Source: Favolaschia claudopus (Eukaryota > Basidiomycota > Agaricomycetes > Agaricales > Mycenaceae). Taken from it: DNA of 64,000 bases. The notes beneath the pieces were generated by a model, which ran no database searches, was not told where the DNA came from, and saw only the letters and a list, made by a program, of their open reading frames with translations. This document shows positions 59,498 through 64,000 of this stretch, piece by piece. How positions within the stretch are numbered: the first letter of the stretch is position 1; each line of letters starts with the position of its first letter. The position numbers were made by a program, and so were the translations under genes. Location of the stretch: positions 292,433 through 356,432 of the forward strand of contig JAWWNJ010000194.1 in the NCBI GenBank assembly GCA_037176885.1, in the 5' to 3' direction.

Positions 59498-60568
59498 TTA
59501 GTCGACCTCTTCAGGATATTCACCCCCGATGTCTTGAGCTTCTTGCATAGATATGTTGGAGATCATCGGAAAGGCTGAACGATAATCTGTCAGTGAGAAA
59601 GCTGAATCATTTTCGTACGTTATGCACAGTCCCTCTAATTTGCATGAGGATCTGGAAATAAATGATAGAAGCGTAGTAATAGGATGCGGTCCGAGAAGGA
59701 GTTCTCTGCATTCCAAGCAGAGAAGAGCAGGAGTAACCAATTGCCAGATAATCAAGCGTTGGGTGAGCGCCTTTCCCTGACCATTTAACACAAGCGAGTG
59801 CAACTCTGGAAGGGTGACTTCATTGACAGGTTCGTCGACACCTTCATTTAACAAGATTAGCGCCAACCGACATCGAACTAAGTTCGAGGTCTGCTGCAGA
59901 ATGGGCATGCACTCGGGTGGGGAGATCGCTTCCAGCGTCAACGAAGTCAGCTGCGTCCACGGCAATTCGACATGCTTGAGAGCATGACCACCAAGGAGGG
60001 CCGAGCGAAGGAGAGGCGCATGACCGACTGTGATGATGCTTGGTCCAAGTAAACCAGACTCCAGATACACCCTGAGATGACGGAGCAGAGGCATCGGGCC
60101 GCTGAATAGACGCATGTTTGGTCTCACGACATCGTATTCAAAGTATTCCCAGCGGTCTCGCTGGGCAGCTATGGCAGAGTATACCGCAGGTGGACAGTCT
60201 GGTTTTTCCCCGTTCGCGTTGACGATTTGGATGGAAAGCGGGCAGGAACAGGAACGACTGATCCATGTTTCGGTCAAGACGCATTGGCGATGCATCATCG
60301 CAACATTATCCGAGGCTGAAGACGTATGATCTGGACCAATGATCGCCCACAGCTGTGGGGTAGAGAGCGCTATCTGTCGCCATTTCGAGCAGATGTGCGT
60401 GAGTAGAGTTGGGGATCCCGGGCCAGCGAAAGTAGGCCAATTTGGGTGGGTTGGCAAGGCGTGGACAAAGATGAGAGAAATGATTTCGTTGGGCAATGAG
60501 AGAACGGGATATATGTAGGCGTCGAGCCGCTGCTGTACCAGCGTCTTTTGACGACGTAATTCGGTCAT
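59498..60568 (-). CDS. F-box protein with N-terminus split by a MITE
   Basis: A single open exon of 356 residues. It opens MTELRRQKTLVQQRLDAYIY and then has an F-box (LPNEIISLIFVHALP, then LTHICSKWRQIALSTPQLWA), the Skp1-binding part of SCF ubiquitin ligases. The rest is a degenerate leucine-rich region, the presumed substrate-binding part. Agaricomycete F-box proteins of this type usually have more heptad residues before the F-box. Here a 520 bp MITE starts 15 bases upstream of this ATG. If the MITE is removed, the frame continues on its far side as AEIGQLALRM. The original start codon therefore lies beyond the insertion, and the present ORF either starts at the internal ATG or is a pseudogene. 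A role in regulated protein turnover is family knowledge; the target is unknown. Confidence 0.85.
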   Translation of the reverse strand: MTELRRQKTLVQQRLDAYIYPVLSLPNEIISLIFVHALPTHPNWPTFAGPGSPTLLTHICSKWRQIALSTPQLWAIIGPDHTSSASDNVAMMHRQCVLTETWISRSCSCPLSIQIVNANGEKPDCPPAVYSAIAAQRDRWEYFEYDVVRPNMRLFSGPMPLLRHLRVYLESGLLGPSIITVGHAPLLRSALLGGHALKHVELPWTQLTSLTLEAISPPECMPILQQTSNLVRCRLALILLNEGVDEPVNEVTLPELHSLVLNGQGKALTQRLIIWQLVTPALLCLECRELLLGPHPITTLLSFISRSSCKLEGLCITYENDSAFSLTDYRSAFPMISNISMQEAQDIGGEYPEEVD

Positions 60569-60582
60569 GCGAAGGGCTAGTT

Positions 60583-61102
60583 TAGGGTGGCGGGAAATAG
60601 GTCAGCGGCCTGGTTGACGTGGGTAAAATACATCAGGACCCCGCAGGGGTCCTATTCGACTTGTTTTACCCAAGTAAATTAGCGTCAAATAGACGGGGTC
60701 CGGGGCGGAGCCCCGGAGGAAATTTTGCTATTTTACCCTGGTCAAATAGGCCAAGAACGCTATTTTACTATGCTAATTTGCACTATTTGACCGGCTCAAT
60801 TTGCCCCCAAAATCAACCCTCACAATAGACCACGAAAAAAGTGTCGTCACAGCACACCTGACCGTGACGTACGCCGGGTGCATTGCCTTAATTGTACGAC
60901 CCAAGTGTGACCGCGATCCTACCGTTGTTTTCGCGGAACAAGTCCTCTGAATCCCAGTGTATTGCGTCCTGGCTATTTGACTCTAGTTGACCCTAATTGA
61001 CGTGCTATTTTTTCCCCTCCCAACCCTCCCGGTAAATTAGCCGCTAATTAACCGGGTAAATTTGCACATGTAAATTTCAGAGGCCTATTTCCCGCCACCC
61101 TA
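60583..61102. mobile_element. hAT-type MITE, 520 bp, with 8 bp target duplication
   Basis: Perfect 19-base terminal inverted repeats TAGGGTGGCGGGAAATAGG and CCTATTTCCCGCCACCCTA are flanked by the identical 8-mer ggctagtt at 60575-60582 and 61103-61110. An 8 bp duplication with a TAGGG-like end is characteristic of hAT elements. It has no coding capacity. Internal inverted motifs (ACCCCGCAGGGGT, CCGGGGCGGAGCCCCGG) are present. The identical duplication suggests a recent insertion. Confidence 0.95.
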
Positions 61103-61509
61103 GGCTAGTTGACCGATTTCTGCGTCCGTCGGTCTGCCTCCAGGTCCCTTCGCATGAGAAATAGATGGAGTTTACCGTCACTGACTAGTGGGAGCGAAGA
61201 CAGACAGATGGCGGCAGGAAATTGCCAGCCAGAGCAAAAGTGAGAGTGGTTACAAAATGGGAGTGGCAAGTTGGTGGCAAGCAGAAATTTCAAATGGTCA
61301 CACTTTCGTCACACTCGTCTTTGCCTTCTACCAGACTACCACCACCATCGCAAAATACAGAACAAAATGCCTGTAGCGTAGGACTCAGGCTTGACCTTCA
61401 ATAGTTGCCCTGGGGCTGATAAATCCACTTTTCAACTTCCAAGTATGCAAGCTGTTCGCATCCCCGCGACTCGGTCATCACTTTCAAATTCAGAGGCGCC
61501 CATCGCATC
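61103..61509. other. Region upstream of the GMC gene, with the displaced 5' end of the F-box gene
   Basis: The first ~60 bases are, on the minus strand, the detached N-terminal coding segment of the F-box gene. The rest, between divergent genes, probably holds both promoters. No other gene is seen. Confidence 0.5.
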
Positions 61510-64000
61510 ATGATGAAGCCAAGCTTGTGGACGCCATCTCACACGGCTATTCAATGGGACTCGCCTCCTCCAAGTTCTCCTCAAATCCTGCCGCATCTCC
61601 ACCGTAGTCAGCGAGGGGAAGACTGGCTTCGTACCGGAGCGAAAATCTTGAAAGCGTACGACTATGTCGTCTGTGGAGGCGGTGGGTGTTATTGAAACTC
61701 GACAAAAAGTGCGTGCTCTGATTGTCGTTCTTATAGGCACGGCAGGCTGCGTGCTAGCTTCGCGTCTCAGTGAAGACCAGCGGTCACCGTACTTTTAATC
61801 GAAGCAGGCGCAAGGTAAGTCTCGTACATCGTCATTCCGCAATAAGCTACCAACATGTTATACTCTAGCCACGAAGGAAATTTCTTGTCCCGCATACCTC
61901 TAGCATTCACGCAGCTCTTTCCGACAGCAGCGAATTGGAAGTATGAAACCATGTACGTTCCAATCGAGTTCATGTCGTTGGAGTTCTCATTCTCGATGCA
62001 GCGCTCAACCGGGTCTGGGCAACAAGAAGGTTTCGTGGGACAGGGGGAAGATACTCGGTGGCTCAAGGTAAGCACAGACACCGACCTTATCTCGTCACAC
62101 GCTCATTAAGAGACAAAAGCTCCATCAATGCCTCTGTGTATCAGAGATGTGCTCCCGAAAGTATGTCAGAGTTCGATCGTCTTTCTGCATCCTGGCGCTA
62201 ATCAGCAACGTTAACTAGATTTCACGGAATGGGAGCGGTCGGGTGCTACAGGCTGGGGCCCTGCTGAAATGACGAAGTACGCACCGTGATCTTTCCGCGA
62301 CGTATTTCTTCTGACTACGGTAACCCAGATATTTCAATAAAGCGGAGAAGTATTCCCCAAATCCAGCCTTTCCCGACATTGACACAGTAATCCACGGGGA
62401 TTCGGGGCTCTCCTTCACGCGATATGGGCCATTCGTGGTACGCACCCTCCACCCTCTTTCACACGATCCAGCTAACACCCAATCAGCCAATTGCTGACTC
62501 GGTGATCGATGCTGCTGTTAAAGTGGGCATACCCAGAATACCGTAGGATTCCTTTCATCGCCCTCGTGAATGAGACACTCAGCGAGTCCAGGAACATGAA
62601 TGCAGATAAGGGGCCAGCAGGCGTGTCTAATTTCGCCGGGTCTGTAGACCCTCGCGGAGAGCGTACGTGGTTTCTTTTCACTAGACCTCGACAAGCGCTA
62701 ACATGGCATGTATAGGTTGCTCAGCGGCGACTGGGTACCTTACACCCGATGTCCTTCGCCGGCCTAACTTGACTGTCGCCGTCGAGACACGCGTTACGCG
62801 AATCGTCATGGACAAGGCACAAGCTGGTTCCCCTCGCGCCGTCGGTGTCCTCTTAGCCAAGGATGACGGGCGCGTATTTGCCGTTGGTGCGAACCGCGAG
62901 GTTATCATCAGTCTCGGGGCTATTGCAACCCCGCAATTGCTCATGCTCTCTGGCATTGGCCCCGCGGACGAGCTGAGGAAGCACGATATCGATGTCGTCT
63001 GTCACCTCCCCTTCGTAGGGAAAAACTTATTAGATGTCCGTTTGGCCTGAAATCTCTCATTCGTTGCCGCGCTAACGTACTCACTCTAGCACTTCTCTGC
63101 CGGATCGTTAGTGGTCCGTGCCAAGCCGGGGAAAACTTGGGACCACATCCTCACCCCGCTCGGCGGCATGGTCGGCCTCGCCCACTGGCTCATCCGAGGA
63201 TCGGGTCCTATGACGGGTATTGCAGCTCCAGTTGGGATATTCGTTCATTCGGATACCATTGTGTATGCATGAACGCCCTCTCCACACTCTTCAGAACTCT
63301 GACAATGCTTCGCAGTCCGTCGTCCGCCAATGATTCAAAGGTCATCGACGTCCCAGCCGCCCCGTCCGCTGCCCCTGACATTGAGATTTTCTTTGCCCCG
63401 TTGATCGTCGTCAACAATGGCTTCACCAAAACGCCGGGGATGAGCGGGCTGACCATCGTAAGTTTTCCTGTGACATGTGCGTCGGAACCTTGTGCTCAGG
63501 CTTTCTTACGCAGGGCTGCATCGCAATTGACCCTCGGAGTCAGGGAACGATTACTTTGGCCAGCAAGAGCATCCTAGACCCACCGGTCATTGACCCAAAG
63601 TATATCGCACTCTTCGTTAGCTGCCCACACGTACTCATCATCTTCGTGTATAGATACTTCTCGAATGAGCATGACCTACATGTCCTCATTAAGGCGACCC
63701 GTCTTGGCCTCCGAATCGCGCGCGCGGAACCCTTAGCGACTATGCTCGACCTACCCGCAGACTCAGACGATGAATCGACATTCTTTTGGCCTGGGGATGC
63801 CAACCCCGACACGGTCAGTGTCCTCCGCTTCGGACACGCTGAAACTCATTCATATGTTCGTTAGGTGTCGGACGAAGCTCTCACGGCTTGGATAAAGCGT
63901 AACGGGCAGACTGCATGGCATCCTGTACGTCCATACCCTTCTCATGTATCTGCGCTGCCTTACTGACTGATACGTGCGTTCCAAGACCTCGACCGCGAAG
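61510..64000 (+). CDS. GMC oxidoreductase (aryl-alcohol oxidase/choline dehydrogenase type), 3' end outside window
   Basis: FAD-dependent oxidation of alcohols or related substrates, often secreted in wood- and litter-decaying fungi. The FAD-binding YDYVVCGGGTAGCVLASRL is spliced across an intron at ~61679-61736. Then come VTVLLIEAG, the GMC signature KILGGSS (~62060), SINASVYQR, TEWERSGATGWGP, the substrate-domain segment AATGYLTPDVLRRPNL (~62725), the second signature GAIATPQLLMLSGIGP (~62930), and the C-domain IDPRSQGTITLASKSILDPP (~63510). The catalytic His region lies just at or beyond 64000. Ten or more short GT-AG introns fit. One base is missing between SEDQR and VTVLLIEAG (~61783), which breaks the frame in this assembly. 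The start at 61510 is the first suitable ATG. I see no clear signal peptide. Confidence 0.82.

Noticed and set aside
1..64000. CRISPR arrays, rRNA operons, bacterial-type operons or riboswitches
   Set aside because: None seen. Intron-rich genes and retroelements indicate a eukaryotic nuclear sequence. I also found no complete tRNA gene by eye, although a tRNA scan was not possible.

Overview
The window looks like nuclear DNA of an agaricomycete (mushroom-forming basidiomycete) fungus. Genes are split by many introns of about 45-60 bases. The recognisable families are ones expanded in that group: HeLo-like/TPR proteins, F-box proteins opening with a short coiled coil, a GMC oxidoreductase, and DUF6729/exonuclease proteins. 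About half of the window is transposon-derived.

Layout. 1-11.5 kb: a head-to-tail pair of paralogous ~1,220-residue proteins (N-terminal helical domain, TPR solenoid, acidic linker, C-terminal membrane anchor). The first copy carries an apparent frameshift. 11.9-14.3 kb (minus): an intact nine-exon glycerolipid acyltransferase. 14.3-23 kb: mostly gene-free, with one 1.4 kb inverted-repeat element. 23-33.3 kb: two near-identical copies of a large DUF6729/3'-5' exonuclease gene. The second copy carries a ~195 bp fold-back MITE and is cut off by a retrotransposon. 33.3-50.6 kb: a 17.3 kb Ty3/Gypsy element with 1.42 kb LTRs. Its gag-pol lies on the minus strand. About 7 kb of extra plus-strand (antisense) genes lie between pol and the 3' LTR, and two of them encode Zn2Cys6-like cysteine clusters. 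50.6-52.6 kb: a coiled-coil gene decapitated by the right LTR. 54.6-59.3 kb: four copies of a short tRNA-SINE-like repeat around two tandem RNase III-like genes (minus). 59.5-61.1 kb: an F-box gene (minus) whose N-terminal coding region is split by a 520 bp hAT-type MITE with a perfect 8 bp target duplication. 61.5-64 kb: the start of a GMC oxidoreductase gene that runs off the window.

A recurring theme is single-base indels inside homopolymers. They are concentrated in the repeats (LTRs, gag-pol, both DUF6729 copies), while the single-copy acyltransferase and second TPR gene are clean. The two LTRs differ by one substitution and six one-base indels. I read this as a young element whose sequence was incompletely polished in repeats, so the broken gag-pol frames may not all be real mutations.

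The most unusual object is the retrotransposon with a large antisense cargo region. The duplicated exonuclease-containing gene family is the second candidate for something under-described. All family assignments were made by eye from motifs; no database search was possible.
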